Source: Enterovirga rhinocerotis (GTDB lineage: Bacteria > Pseudomonadota > Alphaproteobacteria > Rhizobiales > Beijerinckiaceae). From it: a stretch of 64,000 bases of DNA. Under the pieces are notes generated by a model. The model was not told the DNA's origin. It did no database searches and saw only the letters and a list, made by a program, of their open reading frames with translations. Of the stretch, positions 37,107-45,855 are shown in pieces; position 1 is the stretch's first letter; each line of letters starts with the position of its first letter. The stretch spans positions 1,860,001 to 1,924,000 of the forward strand of contig NZ_SNZR01000011.1 in NCBI RefSeq assembly GCF_004363955.1, given 5' to 3'. Made by a program: the position numbers and the translations under genes.

Positions 37107-38354
37107 TCAGTTCAACAAACTCTCGTTCTCGGGCTCGGCCTGCTGGCGCGCGGCGACGGGGACGCGGCCGAGGCCGTCCTTGTTGTAGATGTCGTCGCGG
37201 AACTGGACGAGGCCGTCGGGCTGGGTCCAGCTCGTGATGTAGGTCCAGTAGACCGGCACCGCGCTCGCGAGCGGCGCGTCGGTGCGCGAGCCCGCCGCGA
37301 AGGTCTCCTCGATCCGGTGGCGGTCCCAGCCGGGCGTCTCGCGCAGCAGCCAGGTGACGTAGTCGCGCACGTTCTGCACGCGCACGCAGCCCGAGGAGAC
37401 GAAGCGGAAATCGTCGCCGAAGATGCCCTTCGAGGGCGTGTCGTGCATGTAGACGCCGTGCGGGTTCGGGATGTTGATGCGCACGAAGCCCATCGAGTTC
37501 ACCTCCCCGCCCGGATCCTGCCGGAACATGTAGCGGGTGGCCTCGTCCGAGTTCCAGTTGACGTTCTCGGGGCGGATCTCCTGGCCCGAGCGGTCGAAGA
37601 TGCGGATCTTGTTGTCCGTCAGGTAGGACGGCTGCTTCCGCATCATCGGAATGAGGTCCTTGCGGATGATCGAGGCAGGCACGGTCCAAAACGGATTGAA
37701 GTTCACGGCGACGATGCGCGCGTTCATCACCGGCGACTGGCGGTCGATCTTGCCGACACCGGCGGCATGGCGCGTGACGACGCGCCCGCCCTCGACGGTC
37801 TCGACGAGCGCGGCCGGGATGTTCACGATCACGTAGCGGTGGCCGAGATTGCCCGAATAGGAGCGCAGCCGCACGATGTTGAGCTCGAGCTGGCGCAGGC
37901 GCGTCTCGGCCGGCACGTTCATCGCCGCGACCGTCGCGACGTTGACGACGCCTGTGGCGGACAGGCCGTGCCGCGACTGGTAGCGCCGCACGCCCGCCTC
38001 GACATAGCTGTCGTAGATGGGCGAGAGCCCGGCATTCGGATCGAGGTCGCCCTCGATCATCAGCCGCTGGCGGAGCTGCTCGACGGCGGGGCTGCGCGTG
38101 CCGATCCGCATCCCCGTCGGGAGTTGCACGGCCTGCCAGCCGCCGCGCTGCACGATCTCGCGATAGCGCTCGGCCGTCTGCTCGGTCGCCTGGAGGGCCT
38201 GGGGCGAGAGGATCGGCGTCGCGGAGCGCGGGATCCGCACCCGCGCCGCACCGTCATAGTTCTGCGCCCACTCGGCCTGCTGCGCGAAGGACCGGCCGGA
38301 CAGGACCGTCCCCGCCGCGGCCGTGGACAGGAAAATGCGCCGGGAAATCGTCAT
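37107..38354 (-). CDS. L,D-transpeptidase, YcbB/LdtD-like
   Basis: 415 residues with an N-terminal twin-arginine-type export signal (ISRRIFLSTAAAGTVLSG), a peptidoglycan-binding-like region (SPAVEQLRQRLMIEGDL to YQSRHGLSATGVVN) and a YkuD catalytic domain with HDTPSKGIFGDDFRFVSSGC; the nucleophile is Cys323 (SSGCVRVQ). It forms 3-3 peptidoglycan crosslinks in the periplasm. Second L,D-transpeptidase of the window. Confidence 0.92.
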   Translation of the reverse strand: MTISRRIFLSTAAAGTVLSGRSFAQQAEWAQNYDGAARVRIPRSATPILSPQALQATEQTAERYREIVQRGGWQAVQLPTGMRIGTRSPAVEQLRQRLMIEGDLDPNAGLSPIYDSYVEAGVRRYQSRHGLSATGVVNVATVAAMNVPAETRLRQLELNIVRLRSYSGNLGHRYVIVNIPAALVETVEGGRVVTRHAAGVGKIDRQSPVMNARIVAVNFNPFWTVPASIIRKDLIPMMRKQPSYLTDNKIRIFDRSGQEIRPENVNWNSDEATRYMFRQDPGGEVNSMGFVRINIPNPHGVYMHDTPSKGIFGDDFRFVSSGCVRVQNVRDYVTWLLRETPGWDRHRIEETFAAGSRTDAPLASAVPVYWTYITSWTQPDGLVQFRDDIYNKDGLGRVPVAARQQAEPENESLLN

Positions 38355-38712
38355 CGGATCGCTGGCTTCTCTCGCTCGAGTTCGGTCCGGGAGCTGGCCA
38401 GGCGCTGCCCCCGACGAGGGGCGAGCCGTGCCAAGCCGCCGTTAACGAAGCCTCACCAGTCCGGCCGATTTGTGACGGCAGCCGGGCTCTGCCGCGGTGC
38501 CGCGACGCAGCGGCGGGTTTCATGCGCGGCTGATGCACACGGGACACAGGCGCGGGCACCGGCCGGGTTTTCGGAAATCTCCGCCATTTTAAGCGATTGG
38601 CAGAAGGCCTTTCGTAGGGTCGCTCGCATATCCCGTGCGACGATCAGCCCACAGCCTGCGATGCCCTCGCGCCTGTGACCCGCGACAGAAGCGGCAACAA
38701 GGACCGCCAAGC
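38355..38712. other. 358-base intergenic region between divergent genes
   Basis: Region between the YcbB-like gene and the adenylation-carrier-GNAT gene. I find no gene and no convincing -35/-10 pair. It must contain the promoters of both genes. An AT-richer patch near 38580-38600 (CCATTTTAAGCGATT) is the likeliest promoter location. Confidence 0.4.
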
Positions 38713-41700
38713 ATGCGCAGCCCGTCCCAGGTCGAGCAGTTCATCGCGTTCTGCCATGGCCGATCGAACGCGCCGGCCGGTGATTTCGAGGCGTTCGAGC
38801 GCTGGTCCGTCGCGGAATTCCGGCTGTTCTGGCGCGACTTCCTCGACTGGTCCGCGATCGCATGGTCCGGCTCGGCGGAGCCGGTCTGCGTCGGCGATCT
38901 CTGCGAGACGGCGAGGTTCTTCCCCGAAATCGAGCTGAACTATGCCGATATCGTCCTGTCGCCGGACGATACGGATGCGGTCGCGATCACGGCGGCGCGG
39001 CGCGGCCGCCCGGACGAGATCATCACGCGCCGGCAGCTCCGGCGGCGGGTCGTCCGGCTCGCGGCGCATCTGGAGCGGCTCGGCATCCGCAGCGGCGACC
39101 GGGTCGTCGCCATCGCACGGAACCGGCCCGAAGCCGTGATCGCGGCCCTCGCCGCCGCCGCCATCGGCGCGACCTTTTCGAGCTGCTCGCAGGAGATGGG
39201 CGCCGAAGCGATCCTCGCCCGGTTCAGCGCTCTCGGGGCGGGTGTCCTCCTGGCCCATGTCGCCGCCGAGCCCTGGGATGCGGGCGAGCCGCTCGCGACG
39301 CGCGTCTGCGAGGTGGCGGCACGCCTGCCCGGCCTCCGCCATCTCGTCGCCCTCGACCCCTCGCCCGTGCTCGACGTCGCGCTGCCGGTCTCCTCCTACG
39401 AGGAGATCATGGCCGGAGCGGATGACGAGGAGATCGCCGCCCCCCTCCCCCGCCTTCCCTTCAACCACCCGCTTTTCATCCTGTTCTCGTCGGGGACGAC
39501 GGGGCAGCCGAAATGCATCGTCCACGGCGCCGGCGGCACGCTGCTGGAACACCTGAAGGAGCATCGGCTCCACTGCGACCTCAAGGCCGGCGACCGCCTC
39601 TATTTCCACACCGGCTGCGCCTGGATGATGTGGAACTGGCAGCTCACCGCCCTCGCCTCGGGCGCCGAGATCGTCCTCTTCGACGGACCGATCGAAGGGC
39701 CCGGCACGCTGTGGGACCTCGTCGAGCGCCTCGGCGTGACGGTGTTCGGGACGAGCCCGACCTACCTCCAGCTCTGCGAGCGGACGGGCTATCGCCCCGG
39801 CGCGGCGCACCGGCTCGACGCCCTGCGGTCGGTCCTGTCGACGGGCTCCGTCCTGTACGACCGGCAGTTCGACTGGTTCGAACGGCATGTGAAGCCGATC
39901 CCGCTGCAATCCATCTCCGGCGGGACCGACATCCTCGGCTGCTTCGTGCTCGGACTGCCGCTCCGCCCCGTCACGCGCGGCGAGGCGCAGAGCCGGAGCC
40001 TCGCGCTGGACGTGCGCGCGATCCCGGCGCGGGAGGGGGATGCGATCGGCGAACTCGTCTGCGCCAACCCCTTCCCCTCGCGGCCCCTCGGCTTCTTCGG
40101 CGATGACGGCTCGGCCTTTCACCGCGCCTATTTCAGCCAGAACCCGCCCTTCTGGACCCATGGCGACCTGATCGCGTTCGGCCCGTCCGGCGGCGCCCGG
40201 CTGCACGGCCGCTCGGACGACGTGATGAACATCAAGGGCATCCGGATCGGGCCGGCCGAGATCTACGCGATCCTGAAGCGCATCGACGGCATCGCCGATT
40301 CCATGGCCGTCGAGCGCGAGCATCCCTCCGAAGGCTCCGATCTCGTCCTGCTGGTCGTCCTCGACGAGGACCGGAAGCTCGACGCCGAACTCCTCAGGAC
40401 GGTCCGCCGGGAACTCGCCGAGCAGGGCTCGACCGCCTTCGTTCCCGCCCTCTGCGTCCAGGTGCCCGAACTGCCCGAGACGATCAGCGGAAAGCGATCC
40501 GAGACCTCCGTCCGGGACCTCGTGAACAATCGGCCGGTCAGGAACGCCGCGGCGCTGAGGAACCCGGGCAGTCTCGGGACGATCCAGGCCCGGATCGAGG
40601 AGGCGACATCCGCTCGGGCCACCGGCCCGGAGGGGGCCGCAGCGACGGCGACGTCACCCGAAGGCATCAGAGACCTCATCCGGTCCGAGCTTCGGATCGA
40701 ACTCGGGCTGGACGACAGCTTCCTCGACGCCGGCGCGGATTCGCTTGCGATCGTCCACATCCTTCTCCGGCTTCAGGAGACCTCCGGACACGCGCTGTCG
40801 ATCGACGATCTCCTCGCCTCGCCCAGCCCACGGGGCATCGCGGCCCTCTTCGAGGGCGGTGCGTCGGCAGGCGGCGGACCTCCGACCGGCGCCGAGGCGA
40901 CCTCGATCCGGGCCGCGCGCCCCGAGGATCTCGACGAGATCTGCGCGCTGCTGGACCGAGGCTTTCCCGGCGGGCACGTGGCGCGCTCGGAGTGGCGCCG
41001 GATCGCCGCGACGCGATGGACCGAGGACGATCTCGGCTACGGTCTCGTCCTCCTGGCCGGCGGCCAGATCGTCGGCTTTCTCGGCACGCTCTTCGCGGAC
41101 CGCCCAAGGGACGACGGCACGACGGCGCTCGTCTGCAACCTGACGTCCTGGTACGTCGAGCCCGCCTATCGGAGCGCAGGCGCCCTCCTGATGGCAGCCG
41201 CCATGCGCCGCCGCGACGTGATCTACACCTCGCTCACCCCCGCTCCGACCGTGGAGCCCATCCTCAGTGGCATCGGCTTCACGCCCTATGCCCATCTCGA
41301 GTTCTACGGTCCGCGCCTCAAGCCTCTGACGGTCCTCTTTCCCGGCATCCGCGTGAACGCGATCCCCGCGATCGTGCGCGAACGGATCGGCACTCGGCAG
41401 CACCGCGTGTTCGACAACAACCAGCACGACAGCCTGCTGCATCTGTTCGTCGAGGATCGGTACGGCGACCTCTATCTGATCGCGAAACGGCGAAAGATGG
41501 CCTGGAACAAGATCTCCGTCGTCGTCAGCGAAGTGATCTATGCGGACAACATCGAGCTTTTCCGGCGCTCCTTCGACGCGATCGCGAACTATGTTCTCCT
41601 GAAACAGCGATCCGTGCTGGTGTCCGTCGAGAGCCGTCACGCGCCTCCGAAGTCGCGTCCGCTGCGGCGCTCGAAACAGAGCCGCTACATCTATCCCGGC

Positions 41701-41760
41701 CCGCCGGAAGACGACCGCTTCTACGGCGTCTTCTCCGAGTTCTCGATTCTGGACGTGTGA
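38713..41760 (+). CDS. Adenylation (acetoacetyl-CoA synthetase-like) - carrier - GNAT fusion protein
   Basis: 1015 residues from ATG 38713. Residues 1 to about 620 are an ANL adenylation enzyme: LFSSGTTGQPKCIVHGAGG, the CAWMMWNWQLTALASGAEIV stretch specific to acetoacetyl-CoA synthetases, SGGTDILGCF, GRSDDVMNIKGIRIGPAEIY and catalytic Lys594 (ISGKRSE). About 645-715 is an acyl/peptidyl carrier domain with phosphopantetheine Ser677 (FLDAGADSLAI). From 731 on is a GNAT-like acyltransferase (SIRAARPEDLDEI ... LTSWYVEPAYRSAGALLM) with an extra C-terminal segment. This suggests an acid is activated, held on the carrier and passed to an amine or hydroxyl. Substrates unknown. Convergent with a degenerate ABC-TPR gene 18 bases away. 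Confidence 0.88.
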   Translation: MRSPSQVEQFIAFCHGRSNAPAGDFEAFERWSVAEFRLFWRDFLDWSAIAWSGSAEPVCVGDLCETARFFPEIELNYADIVLSPDDTDAVAITAARRGRPDEIITRRQLRRRVVRLAAHLERLGIRSGDRVVAIARNRPEAVIAALAAAAIGATFSSCSQEMGAEAILARFSALGAGVLLAHVAAEPWDAGEPLATRVCEVAARLPGLRHLVALDPSPVLDVALPVSSYEEIMAGADDEEIAAPLPRLPFNHPLFILFSSGTTGQPKCIVHGAGGTLLEHLKEHRLHCDLKAGDRLYFHTGCAWMMWNWQLTALASGAEIVLFDGPIEGPGTLWDLVERLGVTVFGTSPTYLQLCERTGYRPGAAHRLDALRSVLSTGSVLYDRQFDWFERHVKPIPLQSISGGTDILGCFVLGLPLRPVTRGEAQSRSLALDVRAIPAREGDAIGELVCANPFPSRPLGFFGDDGSAFHRAYFSQNPPFWTHGDLIAFGPSGGARLHGRSDDVMNIKGIRIGPAEIYAILKRIDGIADSMAVEREHPSEGSDLVLLVVLDEDRKLDAELLRTVRRELAEQGSTAFVPALCVQVPELPETISGKRSETSVRDLVNNRPVRNAAALRNPGSLGTIQARIEEATSARATGPEGAAATATSPEGIRDLIRSELRIELGLDDSFLDAGADSLAIVHILLRLQETSGHALSIDDLLASPSPRGIAALFEGGASAGGGPPTGAEATSIRAARPEDLDEICALLDRGFPGGHVARSEWRRIAATRWTEDDLGYGLVLLAGGQIVGFLGTLFADRPRDDGTTALVCNLTSWYVEPAYRSAGALLMAAAMRRRDVIYTSLTPAPTVEPILSGIGFTPYAHLEFYGPRLKPLTVLFPGIRVNAIPAIVRERIGTRQHRVFDNNQHDSLLHLFVEDRYGDLYLIAKRRKMAWNKISVVVSEVIYADNIELFRRSFDAIANYVLLKQRSVLVSVESRHAPPKSRPLRRSKQSRYIYPGPPEDDRFYGVFSEFSILDV

Positions 41761-41778
41761 GCGCCGCGCGGCGTCGGC

Positions 41779-43323
41779 TCAGGCCTGCACGCCGTCCTCC
41801 GCGCCCATCAGCGCCACCTTCAGGGCCTCGAGCTGCTCGGCGACGCGGGTCGCCTCGTGCTCGAGTTCCTCGCCGCGCACCCGCGCTCTCATCGATCGAA
41901 GATGCCGGATGATGATATCGATCGATCGAAGGCTGTTCGCGCTCGCCTGACCGGTCGAGACCCTGTGGGCCAGCTGGACCATGGTATGGTCCGGCATCAG
42001 CTTGATGTTCTTGTGGATGATCAGGATCGCATCGTCATTGCTGACGGCGACGATCTGATCGAACTCGGCCAGGATCTCGTTGTTCGCCCGGGTCCGCCAG
42101 ACGCATTCGAACCGCATGAACAGGAGGTTCCGGTCGAACCTGTACTCGCCGGACACCTCGGAAATGCTTTCAAGCGCGCCGTGATAGTCGGCGGCCTTCA
42201 TCTGACACTGGATCAACGATCGAAGGCTCGAGCCCTTGTCGGTCTGCGCCAGCGTCCGCCAGACATCCGCAGCCGTGCGATAGCTGGACAGCTTCTCGAG
42301 GTTCCTGGCGAGGAGCATCAGCGCGACCCGGTGCTCGCGGTCGACCCGGACCACCTCCAGCGCCGACGAGGCGGCCACATGATGGGCTCCGGTGCGATCC
42401 GCAAGACGGGCCATCAGGAGGTTGGCCGGAACAGACGTCGGGTCCGTCGCCTGGGCTTCGCGGGCGAACCCCAAGGCCGTCTCGGCATCTCCCACCGCGA
42501 GATAGGCTTCCGCCAGGACCACCCTCGGACTTTCCCGGAACTCGGCCGAGTCGACGGCGGATGCGAGCAGCTTACGCGCCTCGTCCATCTGGCCCTTCTT
42601 CACGAGCGCACGGACGGTCGCGAGGATGGATTCCTCCTCGACCGCCGTGAGCCTGTCGAATTCGGCGATGGCGGCGGCGACGGACTCGAACAGCGTCAGC
42701 TTGCCGTCGTGCAGGACGCCTCCGACATCCGCCAGGTAGCGGGCGTTCCGCGTGCTGGACGTCACGATGATCGTCGACGTGCTCTGCCGCCGGGCCTCGA
42801 AGGCATCGACGCAGCGCTTGATGACCGTCTGGCTGCCGCGGGAGGGCGACGGCGAGATGCCGTTCAGCAGATAGAAATCCGCCCAGACGGAATAGCCGAG
42901 GCCGTAGGAGAGATTGCTCTTATCCTCAGGGGTCAGGTGGATCAGATAGGTGTCGAGACTGAGGTCTCCGATGAAGAGGCGGACGGATTCGCGCAGCTGC
43001 CTCGCGTCGACCTCGTAACTCTGCGCGACGAGATTGACCGCCTCGCCCACCGTGTGACTGTAGAACGGCAGCGCCGCGGTTCCGATCACGGGCGAGACCG
43101 TTCCGTAGCGCATGATGCGGCCCTTGCTCGGCCGGCTGTAACCGCCGAGAAGGTTGAGCAGAACCCGCGGCTTCGCATCCGGCGTCGCGAAGATGATGTA
43201 GCTCGAGTTCTTCAGGAACGCGGCATTGATGTTGTCGTAAAGGCATGTCCGTCTCATCCACTTCCCGGAGAAGTGGGTGAGAGACTGGAGTTCGATCCCC
43301 CGCCTGTCATCCGCCGGCATCAT
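41779..43323 (-). CDS. Degenerate KpsT/Wzt-like ABC domain fused to TPR-like repeats
   Basis: 514 residues. The first ~225 follow the layout of capsule-export ATPases (VLLNLLGGYSRPSKGRIMRY; VGEAVNLVAQSYEVDARQL; VGGVLHDGKLTLFESVAAAI) but every nucleotide-binding element is lost: Walker A region 46-53 reads ATPDAKPR instead of GxxGxGKS, the signature near 131 reads TPEDKSNL, Walker B near 148 reads ADFYLLNG, and the switch His is Ser (TSSTRN). Residues ~225-420 are helical TPR-like repeats (ARKLLASAVDSAEF, ETALGFAREAQATD), followed by a coiled tail. It probably acts as a non-hydrolysing scaffold. MMPADD at 43323 or the next Met is the start. Confidence 0.78.
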   Translation of the reverse strand: MMPADDRRGIELQSLTHFSGKWMRRTCLYDNINAAFLKNSSYIIFATPDAKPRVLLNLLGGYSRPSKGRIMRYGTVSPVIGTAALPFYSHTVGEAVNLVAQSYEVDARQLRESVRLFIGDLSLDTYLIHLTPEDKSNLSYGLGYSVWADFYLLNGISPSPSRGSQTVIKRCVDAFEARRQSTSTIIVTSSTRNARYLADVGGVLHDGKLTLFESVAAAIAEFDRLTAVEEESILATVRALVKKGQMDEARKLLASAVDSAEFRESPRVVLAEAYLAVGDAETALGFAREAQATDPTSVPANLLMARLADRTGAHHVAASSALEVVRVDREHRVALMLLARNLEKLSSYRTAADVWRTLAQTDKGSSLRSLIQCQMKAADYHGALESISEVSGEYRFDRNLLFMRFECVWRTRANNEILAEFDQIVAVSNDDAILIIHKNIKLMPDHTMVQLAHRVSTGQASANSLRSIDIIIRHLRSMRARVRGEELEHEATRVAEQLEALKVALMGAEDGVQA

Positions 43324-43563
43324 CGCGCAACTCCGGCCCCGTCAGCACGCCGCCGCGGGGTCGTCGGATGCGGCTCATGCGTGGTGGGGCTCCATGTCGA
43401 CCTGTGTCGCATCGTCCTCATGCGGACCGGATCCGCCTCAATCAAAGCTCGGCGCCGGATCCTCGGGCGCCACGTCCTGCCGCAGCAAAGCAGGCAATCG
43501 CGACAAAGCTAAGGTCTCACCCGCGCGATCGGAAGGGGCCTGACGGGCAGCAGCCGTTTCCGG

Positions 43564-44781
43564 CTACTCTTCCGCCTCGCAGATCGTGAACAGCTCCTGC
43601 GCCCGTTCGATGCCGCGGAGCGCGTAGCGCCCGACCGAGACGAGGCATAGGCGGTCGTCCTCGTCCGCGGCGGAGACGAAGGCGGACGAGGCGAGGACGG
43701 TCCGCTCCGCCGAGCGGCACATCGCCGCGATCCGCGAGGCCTCGTTCACGGCCGGTCCCACCACGGTGAAGTCGAGGCGCGTATCCGAGCCCACATTGCC
43801 GTAGAAGACCTCGCCGACATGCAGGCCGAGATAGACCTCCGTGACCGGCAGTTCGGCCGCGTTCCGGCGCTCGTTGAGGCTCCTGACCCGCTCGAAGGCC
43901 TGGGTCTGGGCGCGGATGGCCGCGCAGCAGGCATCCGCGAGGCGGGGTGCGGTGAAGATCGCGAGCGTCCCGTCGCCGATCAGCTTCAGCACGTCGCCGC
44001 CCGCCTCCTCGACCGAGGAGATGATCGCGTCCGCATAGTCGTTCAGGAACGGGATGATCTGGTCGGGCGGCGCCGCGCCGGTGATGCGCGTATAGCCCCG
44101 CAGATCGCTGAACCAGAGCACCGCCTCGATCCGGTCCGTGATCCCGCGCTCGATCCGGCCCTGGAGCACCCGGCGGCCCGGATCGCGGCCGAGATAGGTC
44201 TCGACCAGCGTGCCGGCGATCCGACCGAGCGCGACCGCCTTGATGGCAAGGCCAAGCACGGGGGCGAGGCGGCGCAGCTTCGCGACCTGATCGTCGGTGA
44301 AGCCGCCCGGCTGACGGGTGCTGAAGGCGGAGAAGAGGCAATCCAGCTCCCCGATCGTGCCCGCTTCGTTGAAGCGGTCGAGGAGGATCACCCACTGCGT
44401 GTTGCCCTCGTCCTTCAGCTCCTTGACGATGGTGTTCTCGGCGTAGTCCGGGTGGTCGATCCCGATGAGAAGCAGGTCCTCGCCCGATTGGAGCATCCGG
44501 TAGAAGGGCGATTTCCGCCAGCTTTCCTCGGCCTCGCCGCCCCGGTTGGTGCGGCCGTATTCGCGGGTCGTGATCTCGGCGGGCGCTCGGTCGCGCCAAT
44601 GGTAGACGTGGCCCTCATGCACCGGATGCAGCGTATCGACGAGCAGGATGGCGCGTGAGATCCCGACCCCTGCCTCGAGCGCGCCCTGGCAGAAGTCGCG
44701 CAGCAACTCCTCCTCCGACGCGCCGGCGAGACCGGCCTTCGTGATCCGGTAGCCGAGTTCCGCCGCCGCGTCAGAGCCCAT
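43564..44781 (-). CDS. Class III adenylate/guanylate cyclase
   Basis: 405 residues from ATG 44781, which leaves a 13-base gap to galU; the frame is open to 44862 but that would overlap galU. N-terminal ~190 residues form a GAF-like sensory region (FSAFSTRQPGGFTDDQVAKL). The catalytic domain has the metal-binding Asp226 (WFSDLRGYT) and Asp270 (LIGDGTLAIF) and the later FTVVGPAVNEASRI helix with Asn and Arg for transition-state binding. It makes a cyclic nucleotide, probably cAMP. No membrane segment. Probably co-transcribed with galU. Confidence 0.9.
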   Translation of the reverse strand: MGSDAAAELGYRITKAGLAGASEEELLRDFCQGALEAGVGISRAILLVDTLHPVHEGHVYHWRDRAPAEITTREYGRTNRGGEAEESWRKSPFYRMLQSGEDLLLIGIDHPDYAENTIVKELKDEGNTQWVILLDRFNEAGTIGELDCLFSAFSTRQPGGFTDDQVAKLRRLAPVLGLAIKAVALGRIAGTLVETYLGRDPGRRVLQGRIERGITDRIEAVLWFSDLRGYTRITGAAPPDQIIPFLNDYADAIISSVEEAGGDVLKLIGDGTLAIFTAPRLADACCAAIRAQTQAFERVRSLNERRNAAELPVTEVYLGLHVGEVFYGNVGSDTRLDFTVVGPAVNEASRIAAMCRSAERTVLASSAFVSAADEDDRLCLVSVGRYALRGIERAQELFTICEAEE

Positions 44782-44794
44782 CGGCCGAATCCGC

Positions 44795-45658
44795 TCAGCC
44801 CTTGAGATGGGCCTCGAGTTCGGCCCGGAATGCGGGTCCGAGATCGTCGCGCTCGAGCGCATAGGCGACGTTCGCCATCAGGAAGCCGAGCTTGTTGCCG
44901 GTATCGTAGGTCTTGCCCTCGTAGCGCAGGCCGAAGAACGACTGCTCGGCGGCGAGCCGCTTCATGGCATCCGTGAGTTGGATCTCGTTGCCGGCGCCGC
45001 GCTCCTGCGAGGACAGGATGCCGAAGATCTCCGGCTGGAGGATGTAGCGGCCGGAGATGATGAGGTTCGAGGGCGCGGTGCCCTTCGGCGGCTTCTCGAC
45101 CATGCCTTCGATCTCGAAGGTCCGGCCGAAATCCTGCCCGACGGCGACGATGCCGTATTGATGCGTCTGGTCCTCCGGCACCTCCTCGACGGCGATGACG
45201 TTGCCGCCATGCTGCTCGTAGGCCTCGATCATCTGCTTCATGCAGCCGCGGCTCAGCATGTCCGGCAGGATCACGGCGAAAGGCTCGTCGCCGACGATCT
45301 CGCGCGCGCACCAGACCGCGTGGCCGAGGCCGAGCGGGGCCTGCTGTCGCGTGAAGCTCGTCTGGCCGGCGGCCGGAAGATCCGCCTTCAGCGCCTCGAG
45401 CTCCTTCGTCTTGCCGCGCTCGGCGAGCGTGCTGTCGAGTTCGTAGGCGATGTCGAAATGGTCCTCGATCACGCCCTTGTTCCGGCCGGTGACGAAGACG
45501 AAATGCTCGATCCCGGCTTCGCGGGCCTCGTCGACCACGTGCTGGATCACGGGCCGGTCGACGACCGTCAGCATCTCCTTCGGCACGGATTTGGTGGCCG
45601 GCAGGAACCGGGTTCCGAGCCCTGCGACCGGCAGGACCGCCTTGCGGATGCGCTTCAT
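44795..45658 (-). CDS. galU: UTP--glucose-1-phosphate uridylyltransferase
   Basis: Makes UDP-glucose from UTP and glucose 1-phosphate for polysaccharides and glycolipids. 287 residues from ATG 45658; family-typical [20 protein letters not shown] at the N-terminus with the nucleotide-binding loop and Lys, then [15 protein letters not shown] and AVILPDMLS, with a usual C-terminus. It supplies the substrate of the divergent galE. The intergenic region holds two palindromes. Confidence 0.96.
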   Translation of the reverse strand: MKRIRKAVLPVAGLGTRFLPATKSVPKEMLTVVDRPVIQHVVDEAREAGIEHFVFVTGRNKGVIEDHFDIAYELDSTLAERGKTKELEALKADLPAAGQTSFTRQQAPLGLGHAVWCAREIVGDEPFAVILPDMLSRGCMKQMIEAYEQHGGNVIAVEEVPEDQTHQYGIVAVGQDFGRTFEIEGMVEKPPKGTAPSNLIISGRYILQPEIFGILSSQERGAGNEIQLTDAMKRLAAEQSFFGLRYEGKTYDTGNKLGFLMANVAYALERDDLGPAFRAELEAHLKG

Positions 45659-45720
45659 GAGCCGTTCCGTCTCCGTCGTGTCGATTGTTTCTTTGGGGTG
45701 GGACCGATGAACCAGCCCTG

Positions 45721-45734
45721 TCACCAATTGGTGA
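45721..45734. promoter_or_regulatory. 14-bp perfect palindrome between galU and galE
   Basis: TCACCAATTGGTGA is a perfect 14-base palindrome in the galU-galE divergent region, 63 bases before the galU start codon. It looks like an operator for a dimeric regulator; none is identifiable here. Confidence 0.5.
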
Positions 45735-45752
45735 AGGAGCCTTGTCTCCGAT

Positions 45753-45787
45753 GCGTGAAAGGAAATGTCAAAGATGCCCTTTCACGC
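45753..45787. promoter_or_regulatory. 10-bp inverted repeat between galU and galE
   Basis: GCGTGAAAGG (45753-45762) and CCTTTCACGC (45778-45787) are exact reverse complements separated by 15 bases. The spacing puts the half-sites on about the same DNA face two-and-a-half turns apart, so it could be an operator or a hairpin in the galE leader. Confidence 0.5.
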
Positions 45788-45855
45788 CTCATTGAAGCGT
45801 TTCGCGGCAAGATGATGGCGACGAGGCCGGAGCGGGCCTTGCTGGAGACGAGACG

